64,000 nt of DNA from Platerodrilus igneus (GCA_036346225.1 JARFIW010001491.1:4154001-4218000); one strand, 5' to 3'; numbered from the stretch's first letter, positions 23,057-35,343 are shown. The notes: generated by a model not told the origin, from the letters alone. Made by a program: numbers and translations.

Positions 23057-23340
23057 ATGGTATCTGCAAACGTTTTTAAGTGCAACTCTTGCGGTGCTTC
23101 CTATACCTGGAAAATGCTCCAAACGGCACCAGAACAAATGTCGTGGTGTAACATCGTCACGGTTGCTTTATACATCCGTCCGCAGCAAAGTTCTTTTGTG
23201 GGCCTTGCGGTATCGCTTTTACGAGAATGGACAACTTACAGCAACACAAGGAAAACAGCACGGTATGTCATTAACAGTAAACGTTTAGCTCCACCAGTTG
23301 TTAAAGGGTCTTGTACGAAACAACCAACATCCGTGTAAAG
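23057..23340 (+). pseudogene. zinc-finger-like ORF start, frameshifted
   Basis: From the ATG at 23057 the frame gives VFKCNSCGASYTW, a C-x2-C finger start. The matching RHQNKC block lies downstream but in another frame (about 23128-23145), so a frameshift falls between the halves. A TATA-like tctataagg lies about 95 bases upstream (22959-22967). C2H2/C2HC finger proteins do occur in Polinton-like elements. The remainder of the frame is unremarkable. Confidence 0.4.
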
Positions 23341-23904
23341 CGAGGGATGTTAAAGTCTGCAAATGGTCCTAATAGCACAGCAACCTAATTAAGGTAGGTC
23401 AGAAGCAATATTTAATTGCTGTTAATTGGCCATTTAGCGTACTTTCCTATTATAATAACCGTACTTGTTTGGAGAAGATATACCGTTTAAAAAGAAATTA
23501 TATACAGCCTTAATTATTAACCACCGATGATTACGTAAAAGTTGATTCCCATTCTCATATTTAAAACCCATTACATTGAATGTGTTTACTCACGGGTGTG
23601 CTGGACGGTAAAACATATTGTTAGATTAACGATAATATGTCTTATTAACTGAAAACACGTTTCCTCTTTTTACATTAATCTTTTTATTACAGGTCTATTT
23701 AAACAACACATTAATCTTTTTTTGTTACAGGTTAAAAGGATTCGGCTAACACAGGAAATAATTTATACTTGTAAAAATTGTAATTAGTTTATTAAACTGT
23801 AAATCGAATAAAATATATTATTAAATTTTCGCATGCTTAATTTATGTTAATACTGCTACGTGTTTGGTTAAAGGATTGTAGATATTAAAAGGAGAGGTGA
23901 TTAG

Positions 23905-24340
23905 AAATTGATCTTGGTACAAAATCTTAAAATTGGGTAGTCCCTTGGGATGATGCAATCTAAAAAATTCCTAGAAATTTGGGTAGCTGAGAAAATCTAA
24001 TATTGATTGATACCAACAAGGTAGGTTTATCTCGTGGGTGGAAATGTGGAGAAAGATTTATCTCGCAGAGGGTATATTGTAACTTTGCAGGGGGCCTATT
24101 TTAAATCTGTTTACAGATTCGAATTCTGCATAAAATTTAGACTTACAAATGTATTGTTAAAAAAAATTTATAAGAACGCTCAAAAGTCGCCAGGTAAGAA
24201 ATCTTAAATGAGGGTAGCTCCTGGGGATGATGCAATCAAAAAATCTTAGAGATTCGGTAGCTGAGAAAATCTAATATTAATTGATACCAAACAATATAGG
24301 TTTATCTCGTGGGTGGAAATGTGGAGAAAGATTTATCTCG
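23905..24340 (+). repeat. tandem pieces resembling the Polinton-like outer terminal repeat
   Basis: Two units of roughly 280 bases (23905-24090 and 24180-24340, with linking DNA at 24095-24180) align with 46195-46420 in the right terminal repeat. Shared tracts are GATGATGC, AAAATCTAATATT and TTGATACCAA, and then GTGGGTGGAAATGTGG in both units. The similarity stops near 24335 before any AG/CT terminus, so the true end is lost. Confidence 0.75.
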
Positions 24341-24529
24341 CGGGGGAAAAATGGGTGTACTTGAAAGGTTGGGGTAAAATTAAAAGGGTTACAGAAAGGG
24401 AAATTCAAAATAAATTTTAGGCTTTACAAAATTTGGTAGATGATAAATAGGGAAGCAAATGACGGAGTTCTTAAAATGGTTACTTTCCTGGGTGGGCTTA
24501 ACTTTTTGGTTCAATAGCTGGAAATCTTT
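24341..24529. other. junction DNA between decayed element and LINE
   Basis: No family recognised. The boundary of the virus-like block falls somewhere here. Confidence 0.3.
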
Positions 24530-25435
24530 TTAATTTTAATTAGGTTTATTTTTTATTAAATTTCTTTAATTTTCGTTTTCGTTGATTTTGTTTTCGTTAT
24601 TAAGTTGTGTTGTATTGAGAAGCTTTGGTTATTAATGTTTTTTTAATTTTGATAGGGTTTATTGTTTTTAATGCTTTTTGGTTTTTCATGTGGTTTGACA
24701 TTTTCCTTCCTAATTGTGGGTGTTATTCTGGGGGTTGGTAGGACGATAAATTATTCCAATAGTGTTCGGTGTCCTATGTTTGCTGGGTTGTTTATTGATA
24801 TTTCGGTTTTGTCTATAGTTTGGTAGAATTTCCTTTGGTTTTGGATGAATGGTTCGTTTTGTTCTTTCCTGCTATTACTTTTTTGGTATCTTCCTAGTCT
24901 TTTAGCTCATGCTTGTCGTCTTTGTTTCTTTTCGTTTAGTTGTTATTGCCTATTGTTTCGTTATTTCTCGTAAACTTTTCGTGTTGTCATGGTGGTATTG
25001 TTTCTTTGTTTTGTTTGTAGACTTTTGATTGTTTTTGTTTTGTATGGATTCTTCTTGTGGTGAGTGTTTTCCTATAGATTAGTTGTTGTAGTTTTTCTAT
25101 AGTTGTGTCGTTTTGTATTTTGCTTCTGATTATTGTGTTAATGTGTGCAATTGTTGTTTTTATGTTTCTGTTATTTGGTATTTTACATATGATCGGTTTG
25201 AAGCCATAGTTTGCATCTTTGAATTCCTTGTATGTTATTTCAAATTTTTATTGTATTTCTGTGATTTCCTTGTTTGTATAATGTGTTATTTCATGTGTGC
25301 TAGTTGTGTGCTTATTTGGTTTTCTTTCTGGTTGTTATGTATTTCTTCTTCTTCTGTTACGTTTCCTATGCCTGTTTGCTTTTTCGTTGTGTTTCTGTTT
25401 GGCTGGGTTTTAGTGGAACTATTTTAAAATTTAAA
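24530..25435 (-). pseudogene. LINE ORF, N-terminal (pre-RT) part
   Basis: The minus-strand reading is Lys/Asn/Gln/Thr-rich with many stops, including LGRYQKSNSRKEQNEPFIQN followed by RKFYQTIDKTE near 24770-24880. This is the linker just before the RT in the same LINE family as 9967-14640. RT blocks expected next are missing, so DNA was lost where the virus-like block 14650-24480 now lies. The 104-residue plus-strand ORF at 25113-25427 is a shadow. Confidence 0.65.
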
Positions 25436-25599
25436 TGGTCTCTTTAAAATGTATTACTTTTACTGGCTTATATTTAGATATTTTAAATTATAGTACATGT
25501 AGGAAGAAGCAGTTAGTAAATCTATATTAAATCAAGTGTTTATTAATTATAAACCAAATTACATAAATTCAAACTTATAAGTTAATTAATATTAAATCT

Positions 25600-28230
25600 A
25601 CATATTTATACGCCGCACAAAAATTATTTAACAAAATTTGAAAGTAAAACCTATGAGCTAGCAGACATTCCACATCAAATTCAAAATTTTGTTTTTCTGC
25701 ATGTTTTGCTGCAAACGCGTTTATTGTATCCTCTATATTCATATTTTTGGCAGTGTCATGTTCTACTGCTAAGAGGGATAAATCGTCTAATCTATCTTGT
25801 GAAGTGCGGTTCCTAAGATAATTTTAATAATTTTTAATTTTGAGAAAGATCTCCGCACTTGCAACGCTAACGGTAAAGTTAGGTATAACATTAAGGCTGT
25901 TATGGTGTTTGGAAAACTGCTAGAACCTGTAGATTTGGAAAGTACTAGATATTCTAAAAATTGTAAGATACCGTTAACATTTTTAATTCATCACAAATAA
26001 GTCTATTATTTTGAGTGTAGTAAGTTCTATACCTATAGCATCATTTAAATCTTTGTAGTAAAATTTTGCAATTGTTTTGCCTTAGATAAAATATCGTCTG
26101 CAGTTAAATTCAAAAATACATTAGGTTCTAAGAAATTAAACTTTTCGTTTACATGAAAAAGCGATTTAAAACGATTCGACAGCTGTGAAATTATAATATC
26201 CATTACGCGATAAAATACATTTATTTTAAATTTAAATTCTTCATCATTAAATCGATAATCATTGGATAATTCATCGTAATGTTTTTTTTTGGTTGCTTTT
26301 TTATAAATTCCGGTTTAATATTCCATTGCCCTGCAACTTTCGCGTTCCTCCTTGATGTTGGAATAGTTATTTCTTGTTTCCTTGAAAATTTTAAAGTTTT
26401 TGTAATAAGAGAGTTATCTGATTAATATTCGCCTTTTCACTCTGAGCAGTTTGTGAGAGCTTGTTAAGCTCTTCTAGAATTTGACTTAAAAACACTTAAA
26501 AAATAAAATTAAAATTATCCATGCTAGTTAATATTTGCTTTGCGTCATTTCGTTCATCTGTTTTTTTTGATATCATAATAATTTTATTAAGAGACATTAC
26601 TATATCTTTATACCGAATTCTTATGGCAGCTAAAGATTTTACTCGATCCGCCCAACGTGTCGGATTTAAGCGTTTCAATTGTGTGAAATTTTCTTTAAAA
26701 CAGAAAGCCAATTCCATCTTACTATACTATTAGCAAAAATGTATATATGTTTTCTAAAAGTAGAAAAACGATTCTATTTCTTTTACACCTTTAACGGTAT
26801 CGCTTATGACTGGATTTAAGTTATGGGTGCTACAGTGCATATATAGAGCTGCAGTTTCTATGTTTAATATTCTCTTTGCACGCCAGAATACGTACCGCTC
26901 ATAACGTTAGCTCCATCGTAGCCCTGCCCTCTACATTTATTTATATCTAATTGCATGTTTGATAAATTGCTTAATGTAGTATTGCATAATTCTTCTGAAG
27001 ATTGGGGATCTACTTTTGTAAATCCCACAAACGTTTCACAAATATATATTTTGATTACCTCTCCCTTGCTATCTTTTTTAAAATCAGTATATCGTATAAT
27101 TTTACTTAATTGATTAGTCTTAGTTATATCCTGTGTAGTGTCTATTATGATTGAGAAAAAGGAGCGGATCTAATTTTATTTAATAAAATATTTTTAAGTG
27201 TGCGCTTAAAGTATTAATAATATCGTTTTGAATTTTGGGAAAGATATTTAATTGATCGTATGGGTCGTTCAAGCACTTTTTGTGATATTGGATCATAGTT
27301 ACTAATTAAATGAACTAAACTTAAGAAATTACCACTGTAGCTGTTCTTTGAATCGGAACAACTTTGTCTTGGTCCTAAAAATGACAACATGCGCTGGTAT
27401 AGTGTTAAAGTAACATTGAAAAGTCTGTGTAAAACATTTTTCCAAAATTCAGTTTCTTGTTTTAATAGTAGAGTATCTTTCTTATCTATGGTATAATTTT
27501 TTTCCACATATCGTAAATAAAACAACAAGTTAAATGAGATTGAGCAAGCAAATGCTCTTTAATTTTTTTTGATAAACCCTGCCAATCATTAATTCCGGTC
27601 GTCCAACTTGACCTTACTGAAGCAAACAGCCAACATGGTTGACAATAAACACAATTTTTAATTTAGAATAACACAACCACCCATTTGAATTGTGTGGTAA
27701 GTTTAACGTATTGCTTTTATTTTCGCTTGCAGTTATTAAGTAATAATAGTGAACTGAAAAACTTCTATTTTTATTATCTTTAGGAAACGCACCATCTGGT
27801 CTACACAATCCGTAATTAATTATTTCTTTTCTTAAATTGTCATGTTGTAAAACATTGATTTTTAAAAATGTGCAAAATCGGTTGGATATTCTTTCGTCAG
27901 ATCCATAGATAGTTCATTAAGTGAAAAGTACTACCACATTTACCTCTGTAATTGTAGTGGTATCTAGTTCCAAATTTCTATCGCGGCCGTCATTATGTGA
28001 TGTACTTGCGCCCTGGGTGAGAGTTTTTAAAATTGTTGACGACTGCTGTTCGTCTGTAGCGGAACTAGTAGATGCTACTGTCGAAAGCCCAATTTCTTTC
28101 ATAGATTGTTCTTGTTTTTCGGACTCTTTAGAAGTAAAAAAGGAACTTATTTTTGGAATCTTGCTCTTTGATTCTTCCAATAGTTTCCTTTTCGTTTTTT
28201 GCAGCGCCGCTTGTAGTGCTCATTGTATAT
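25600..28230 (-). pseudogene. hAT transposase, ZMYM1-like (TTF finger plus DUF4371 type)
   Basis: The minus strand starts near 28220 and includes the ORF 27917-28180 (KIPKISSFFTSKESEKQ). A TTF-type zinc finger region follows around 27560-27830 with YCQPCWLFAS and GINDWQGLSKKIKEH. The transposase core lies around 26880-27200 (IIIDTTQDITK, QGYDGANVMSG). LKRLNPTRWADRVKSL is at 26610-26670, and the C-terminal dimerisation block SQDRLDDLSLLAVEHD is near 25750-25800. These motifs in this order are those of ZMYM1-like hAT proteins. Frameshifts and stops break it in at least four places. Confidence 0.85.
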
Positions 28231-29079
28231 TATTTCCTGCAATTTTGAATGAAATTAATTATAATGTAATTAGATAAGTAATAATTATTTAAAAGCCTTT
28301 TGAAATTACAAATAACACATACATACTTTGCTTTAAATGCTTTAATTAACAAAATATAAATGATTTTTATTGAATGCTTAAAGATTTATTTATATGTATT
28401 TCAGCGCGACTTCAACTATGATCAAATCAATAGTAGTTTAATAAAAATAGATATAAATACTTACGTTTAAATATGAAAGACCTCCTGTAATACGAACACA
28501 ACACTATTGAGTAAAACGTACTGGAATGCTTTTTACTTCCTTTCCGTTATATATAATGCAGCTAATGCAAATACGTTGCAACCAGCTGACTAGAAACCAC
28601 AAAATGAATTTCTTTCTAGTATTATATTTCTAGAAAGCGAAGGTTACTAAGCTACCTGCCATCCTGTGAATCTGTACTGTACAGACAATAGCCCTTTTAT
28701 TCCTATTTAAAATCCCACAAACCAAACTAACCCTACTATACGTCGTTTAATAATGCTTTACCACTTTATACAACTTATCACTTAAGAATAATATAGACAT
28801 CTTTGTTATTAAAGTTTACAGTCTCTTTCATCTGTTTATTAACCCTTACAAAATAGGACAGAACGGATAGAAAGAAGAAAGGATGCAGGCTGCAGGTGGT
28901 GTTCAGTATTTATCTTAATTATTATTTCTTGTATTTCAGCAGTTCCTAGTAGTAACATCAAGAAAACGTTCGTTAACCTGCGGTTTCTGAATTATCTGCA
29001 ATATTTTCTTGACCGTTTCTTACCTGCCAAATACGTTGAAGATGAATAAGTTGAGTTTATTATCGTTTGGGCCTTCTTG
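28231..29079. other. 5' non-coding part of the hAT element
   Basis: AT-rich DNA between the transposase start and the terminal sequence at 29134. No other feature seen. Confidence 0.4.
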
Positions 29080-29134
29080 CACTTGGGGCCCCCCCGAATA
29101 GCGGGGGCTGGCAGGGGTGTAGTTACGCCACTGG
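29080..29134 (-). repeat. probable hAT terminal sequence (5' end)
   Basis: Read on the minus strand it starts CAGTGGCGTAACTACACCCC and continues into a C/G-rich run (CCCCCGCTATTCGGGGGG forms a small hairpin). CAGTGGCGTA-type ends are typical of several hAT groups. The matching opposite terminus was not found near 25440-25600, so the low-coordinate end of the element is truncated or diverged. Confidence 0.6.
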
Positions 29135-29335
29135 TGTTTTGTAGTGTTTGTTCTAATTGTTCCTATATGTGATCGAGCTTTGGTTTTAGTGTTGTTTCCT
29201 ATTATTACTCGCATTTGGTCCGAGAGTCTTTGTTCTGTGATTAATTCTAGTTTTGGGTATTTGTTTGTGAAGGTTTTGTGTAGTAGAGATCAATAATTTA
29301 TAAAGTTTGCTTCGCAGTAGGTTGTTTGGTAATAA
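29135..29335 (-). pseudogene. LINE ORF, more N-terminal fragment
   Basis: Minus-strand reading gives SKLYKLLIST and HKQIPKTRINHRTKTLGPN, which resembles the region upstream of that found at 25435. It directly abuts the hAT terminal sequence, consistent with the hAT having inserted into this LINE. No duplicated 8-bp target could be confirmed because the other hAT end is missing. Confidence 0.5.
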
Positions 29336-29339
29336 GATA

Positions 29340-29899
29340 GAATGAAGTGTCTATTAATGTCGTCTAACCATCTCATTCGATGTCTTTGTATTACTCCTGG
29401 TGTGGTTGCGGGCAACTTGTTCCACAAAATACTATCTCTGCGGCTGTTGTGTTTTTTGGGTCAGATGTGTTTCTCACAAGACATCCCTAACCTTGGTGCG
29501 GTGTGGCTTTTGTTTCTTTTTTATATAATATCATCGCGTTCCCACGAGTACTTCGGTAATGACAGTCCGCCTGAGCAGAACCGCGTTACCCAGGTAAGGA
29601 GAATAACTGTAGAGTATCGCCGGTGTCCTACAGGCATCCGCTTATGACACCGTTCTGACCTCCGGTGCCATCCAGCCTCTCCATGGATTGCCTTACAGCT
29701 TGGCCTGGGAAAAGGGGTTTGGGAGGGTAGGGGTTAAGAGAAGGAAATGAAGGGATTGGTTCGACAGGCCGGGTGTTAATGGAATATTAACGTGGGACAG
29801 CGGATGGCTGAGCTCGGGTATCTCGGGTTTGTCATGCCCGTATCTGTTTGGAAGGTTATAGGTCCATGAGTGATTATTATTATTATTATTTATGTGCGC
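29340..29899 (+). mobile_element. LINE 3' end with ATT-type tail (plus strand)
   Basis: A GC-richer stretch ends in TGAGTG followed by about seven TTA units (29872-29899), the tail form of many insect I/Jockey-group LINEs. The 101-residue ORF at 29342-29647 has no recognised domain. The last 250 bases resemble 3' UTR consensus tracts (for example CTTATGACACCG, GGTGCCATCCAGCCTCTCC) I associate with insect LINEs. Orientation is opposite to the adjacent LINE. Confidence 0.55.
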
Positions 29900-29949
29900 A
29901 TCGACATTTGCGGACACGCGCACTTATCGTAGATATAACAAAGCGTCTT

Positions 29950-31684
29950 GTTTACTAGGCTGTGCGTAAAATCGATTATATTTTTATATTCTATTATAAT
30001 AGTTTGTAATTTTTAGAAATCCAACTAATTTTTCTTTATTTTCATAATGCTTTTCAAGTTGTTTGGCAATTGAATTGCGATTCTGATGTTAGTAAGAGCA
30101 CGGCATGATATCAACACATGTTTACTGTGAATATTTTTCATAGCAGATCACGTCGTTCTCATCTTTCTCCGGTAATCAAATGTGACGATGCTAAATTCGT
30201 ATACCCTTTTCGAATCCGACATAGTATTACATCTCGTTTTCTTTCTGCACATCTAATTTTATTCCAGATTTAATACTTGGTACTATTTTATTCATGAATG
30301 TACATCCGTATTTTCCATTCTTACCCCACATAACTTTTGTTACATTTGTAGCTAGTTGGTATGAATAGTCGAGTTGCTTTTATCGAAATCTAGTGCTTGC
30401 TTGCGACTTGGCATTTTTTGCCAAGCTATCTGCCTTTTCGATTCCTTCTATGTCGACATTAGTTGAAATCTGCACTTCTATTTTGGATCTGCTTTATTTG
30501 TATATCAGATCTTGAATTTTTACAATAAGCGTATCAGAGCAGAAGTTGTTTGCAAACATATCTATGCACTTAATCGAATCCGTACATATAACACTGGAGT
30601 TGCATGTGTCTAATGATTAGTATGTGAGGGCTTTCCAAGTTGCGAAAATTTCACTTGTCAGAACTGAAGCCAAAAACAGTAAACGCCAAGAATGAGATAG
30701 ATCATCATATATACAAAATGCGCTTCCGCATCCTTGTAGTCTTAAAACGTTCTGTGTAAATTACAGTTGTTTTCCATAAGGATGACATTATTTGATTGAA
30801 CTTGCAGTGGTATTTGTCATCTGCAGTGTCTTGCTTTTTAAGATTTACTAACTCCTTAATGACCCGAATATTGTCATATCTCCAAGGAGCAATAGGCAGC
30901 TCTACTACATGTATACTGTTATCTACAATAATATTCTCTTTCTCCTCCAGCTCTTCTTCCCATTAAGCAGAGCGTGTGCAATAACATACATATGCAAACA
31001 TTGAATTTGGCGCTATCTTCATGATTTTATTATTCATATGTGTGCGGTATGATAAGACTTAGCTCTTGTGTTTTAGCAATGCTTGCTGATGTTTTAGTTG
31101 CAAGGGTATAATATTTGTATCCGCCACTAAATACGTTACAGGGTTGGTTCTGAATGCTCCAGTAATTAGCCTATGGACTAAAGCTTGTATTCGATCCAGC
31201 TTGTTCAATAGTGACGGTCTTGCTGATTAATATACAATGGAACCATAGTCCAATCAACTTAACGCAATAGAATTATAAATCTGTATGAGAATAGCTCAGT
31301 TTGCACCTCGCTTAATGTTTGCTATGCATTTAAGAACATTAAAATTTGTTGTATATTTAATGATTAAGTTGCTGATGCGCGTCTTCCAATTTAACTTTGT
31401 ATCCAGTGTCAATCCAAACATTCGGACCCTACCAGATTTATTGAGGGGTGTCAAGTCTATAAAAGTAGATTGCTTGTGTTTTGGTTTCGGAAAACATAAA
31501 ACTTAGTATGATCGTGCTGTGTCATGGATGTTTCTTACAGCTATTTGGTTTGAATGTTGTTCCTTTCTTTTTCGCTGCAGTATATTGCCAGATTATCTAC
31601 ATATAGTACCGCTCTTACATTTGGTGGTAGGTTGAAGATTAATTTGTTAATTACTGTAGCGAATAGAGCTTCCATTTTGTAGCG
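29950..31684 (-). pseudogene. I/Jockey-type LINE, RT end and RNase H-like region
   Basis: Minus-strand reading from 31680 down gives LFATVINKLIFNLPPNV and then VLYVDNLAIYCS (near 31595), where the catalytic YVDD is mutated to YVDN. Further down are LTPLNKSGRVRMFGLTLDTK, a GSIVY block near 31230, and LLNKLDRIQALVHRLITGAF. RNase H-like pieces follow around 30380-30600. Many stops and frameshifts break it. The upstream RT half continues at 33409-33600 beyond an insertion. Confidence 0.75.
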
Positions 31685-33408
31685 TCCGCATTGACAACTC
31701 AACTGTGCCGATTTTAACAGAGATGGTTCGTCTTTTTACAAAACAACTAGATGGACGGGGATAGTGTTCCTCGAAATCCCGACTTTACCAATTGAATCAA
31801 AATACTGTCACACCTAAACGCGAGGGGTAAAGTATAAGGCCCCGCTGAAGGCGTACTAGGAGTAAATTGTAGCAACGCTGTGCTCAAACCCATGAAAGTG
31901 GCTCGAACTCGGAGAGATTAATTTGTTGCTTCCTGTTCCACGGCTAGTCAAAGAGCACACAAGGGTCGTAGGAGTGCTACATAAGAGAAAAATAGATATG
32001 GGCGCCAGGGCTAGGTTCCGCCCAGGAAACAACTCAAGCAAAAAGTCAACCACACCCAACCCGATTAGGAAGACTTATGTAATCCAGGTTAGAATCCCCG
32101 CAGTAATTATCTTAACAGCTTCTGATTTCCAATTAATAAAAGCTTTGTGTCGTACACACTTGCACAATCTCTTTAATATTTACAAATAAAGTAACCAGAC
32201 AGATTCTAAGCAATATAAGATAATGTGAACCAGTGGCAATGTAATCATGACACTGAGTAACTCAAGACAAAAGCCTCTAGACTCGTATTAAAATTTAAAA
32301 TTGAGTGTTGTGAATATAAGTTACCAAATATTTATATCCCATAATGTGCGCAAATTGTGTTCACAATTAGGCTTAAAATAGCAATTTTCTTTTATAAACA
32401 ACATTTCTATCGATAGTTAATTGTCACATATAAATCCTTCACCCTTAAATAATTATTCTCAGTTATGAAAATTTAAGACCAACCAATATTTTATTCTAGT
32501 TAGAAATAAATAACTTTACTACTCCGCACCACAAGTAAACTATTTTCTAGGGCTACTCACGATCACCCCTTGGACATGAACCTGTACCGATGAATTGGAT
32601 TCCGGAACAGCCGATCCAATATCCAACGTCAGCAGTACCAACTATGGATTAAGCCTCTTCTTCAACTCTACTACCAATTCCAGAACCAAACGCACAAAGA
32701 CATTTACAAAACTCACGAATGCGCTAACAACTAATAATTCAGAACAACCTAAAAACCCTGCAATAATACAATTAACCACCTGTTAATTATAACCCCTCTT
32801 TACCTTCGTTAAAAAGGGTTCTTATGCAATACCAATAAATTCTTGCTCTGTTGAAATACAGACAGAAATGCTAATATCTAAAGCATTAAATATTAGTACC
32901 ATAAGGACAAAGTTTATTACTTACAAAGATGGACGCTCACGCCAAACTATCTTTCCGATAAGCGGTCCGAACAGATGTAGAATTTTAATTTGTACCAACA
33001 ACTAGAAATATCCGTTCAGTAAATTTAGGTGTGCTTACCATTCATTTTTTTACAAATCCTTACAACGTAAGTTCGGGTAATTTCAACTCTGAAACCCTTT
33101 TAATTTAGTAAGCCACCAAGCGTGTTTTACGTGCAACCTATTGTTCTTCTGTTCGTAAATCAATAATTATGTCCGCGCAGCCTGGTATCATGTTAACAAA
33201 CAAGTACTGATATCCCAACTCTTTATACAACACATCGATGCAATACTCCGCCTTCAAACATTGAGATATAATTTAAACAAAGGTTAAATTTCCTTAAAAT
33301 AACTTTCTTCCTTTGACAATACAGTGCGTTCAGCAACGTTACACCAATCAAATAAATAAATTTCTTTATTACTAGACATTTACAACTTTATATACAGAAA
33401 TCGAATTA
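31685..33408. mobile_element. unclassified 1.7 kb insertion flanked by 11-bp direct repeats
   Basis: The LINE RT is interrupted here. ATTTTGTAGCG occurs at 31674-31684 and again at 33409-33419, immediately on each side, which looks like an 11-bp target duplication of the sort left by target-primed retrotransposition. AATAAATAAAT near 33353 could be a polyadenylation signal if the insert is plus-oriented. ORFs inside (31923-32189, 32595-32786) show no domain. I cannot assign a family. Confidence 0.55.
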
Positions 33409-33600
33409 ATTTTGTAGCGGTCATAGAATGACTGTTACAATACCGTTTCTCCAGGTCATTTCATAGGCTTTCTCTATGTCAAATAAAATGGCAACTGTAT
33501 GTTCTGTATTAAGGAACTAGGTCTGAATGGAATTTACTATATCAATCTATGCACGAATTTCTGAGCGATGCTTTCGAAAACCAGTCTGATGTGGTTTAAA
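33409..33600 (-). pseudogene. I/Jockey-type LINE, upstream RT part
   Basis: Minus-strand reading gives HQTGFRKHRS near 33580, then NTEHTVAILFDIEKAYEM and TWRNGI near 33440-33500. These are the RT blocks just before those in 29950-31684. The Asp in FDIEKAYE is the first catalytic aspartate. One stop and shifted frames occur. Confidence 0.75.
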
Positions 33601-33624
33601 CATTTCTTTTGCGTTCAAGTTGTC

Positions 33625-33650
33625 AATTATTATTATTATTATTATTTTTT
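33625..33650. repeat. ATT microsatellite
   Basis: About seven ATT units run into a short T run. It may be the tail of a LINE insertion. Confidence 0.9.
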
Positions 33651-33684
33651 GATGAAGTATGGGATTTTGACTATGATGGTCATT

Positions 33685-34255
33685 AGTAGATGTGTGACAG
33701 GGGAATCAGCCCTCTTTTTCACCAGCATCCTCATTTCCACACACATTCTGGACCAAATAGTTTTCTTCGACTAGCTATTTCATCTTTCGCGATAAATCTA
33801 ATTTGTTTAGTATCAATTAATATTGGACTATTCTTAGATACCTGAATTTCTAGGAATTTTTTAGATGGCATCATCCCCCAGGGAGCTACCCTCATTTTAA
33901 GATTTTTTATCAGCAGCGATTTCTGACCGTCCTTATAAAATTTTTTAGCCATGCAGATACATCAAATTAGTCTAGAATTTTATGCAGAATCTGAATCTGC
34001 AAATAGATTTAAAATAAGACCACCCCTCGCCGTTTTACACACACACCCTCTTGCGAACATATAAAAGATTATTTTTGTTTCTTTTAAGATTAGATTTTTC
34101 TAGGGAGCTCAAATCTGTAAATAGATTTTAAATAGGGTCGCACCTTACAAAGTTAAACTTTTAAAGGCTCCAAGCCGCTAAATTTTTGCTCATCTATATT
34201 TAACTTCATTTTTCAAATCTTTTTTTTCGTTACCCAAGACATATGCTTTAACCAA
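33685..34255. repeat. left terminal inverted repeat of the Polinton-like element
   Basis: It is the reverse complement, with moderate divergence, of 46157-46529 (outer part, 33685-34060) and 40187-40415 (inner part, 34062-34255). Diagnostic tracts are GGGGAATCAGCC, ATTTCTAGGAATTTTTTAGA and CCCAAGACATATG. It contains two diverged copies of a sub-repeat near AATTGATACCAAACAAGATA (reverse orientation). Confidence 0.88.
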
Positions 34256-35343
34256 TCATTTCTCGAAAATCTAAAACCGATAGAATTTTAGAAATGAACC
34301 CTTTATAAACCATAAGTGTTTGATATTTAAAACCATTTTCAAATAGTAATGTTCTGTTTTTAGAATAATGTAAAACATTTCAATGTAATGTGTTTTGTAA
34401 TATATAAATGGGAAAGTTGAGTTTAACCTCATCATTGCTCGAATTACATGTGAAATCGGTATATAATTTCTTTCTAGTAGCCATCCTTGACTACGTATTT
34501 AGGGAAATACAAATTCGATAGTTAAAGCACTAGCAATCAACGACACTTTCTATTAATTATATTATTGACTACATGTTTGAGGTATACAAGAAATATGTTT
34601 CACTGCCGTACATTAGAAATCGACGCATAATTGCTTGTGGATTATTTATTTACTCAAGATACTGGAAAGTGCCGTACTTTGACTAGTCATACTAGATATT
34701 AAGTAGATCAATTACTATGCAATTATGACAAGTGTATATAACCCGACCTAATTACCAAAAGTCTATTCATATCGGCATTCCGTGCGCTATTATTGCTTTG
34801 TGTAAAGTTACGTCAAAATTTTAAACAATCTTTTCGTGTTTGTGCAGTGATTTTCCTTAAAATCTTTTGAAAATTTATAGTAAGTCAGCATTTTTTTATT
34901 AAAACAAAACTGAATTTATTTGCAAACGCAAACACCAATTATTGCTTATTTTACTATTGTTTCCGATTTGTTTTTTTAAAGATGATGAATGGGTAGTTGT
35001 GCTTATCAAAAACGGTACAATGATTTTGCAGGTAATCTAAAGACTACCTTAAATCGCGTTTTATATCGCTTACACGTCTCGCCGGGTTATAAATAAAACA
35101 CGTGTGTGGTTTACTTAATTGCACCTGGTGTAACCATATTTTCAGTCTTAAAGCTAGACTTTTTTTAAAGATGTAGTTTAATGTATATTTAAGCTATTGA
35201 ACATTTCTAAACGAATTCTAGATGTCTTTTAAAATTCGAAAACTATTTGAAAAAATATTTTTATTAGTGTTTCGAAGTGTATCTATTCTAAATTGGATGC
35301 AAGCTCTATTTACTTAAATATTTTATATACAGCGCATGCAAAT
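34256..35343. other. non-coding part of the Polinton-like element
   Basis: AT-rich DNA inside the left repeat. A TATATAA at 34734-34740 with moderately GC-rich DNA downstream could be promoter-like. No gene was recognised. This space may once have held genes now lost. Confidence 0.35.

Noticed and set aside
14650..24480. Presence of a Polinton DNA polymerase B
   Set aside because: I looked for polymerase B-type motifs in the readable frames of both arms and found none I could defend.
25113..25427. 104-residue plus-strand ORF with hydrophobic composition
   Set aside because: It is antisense to the LINE N-terminal region. Its Phe/Cys/Val-rich content is what the complement of Lys/Asn/Thr codons gives.
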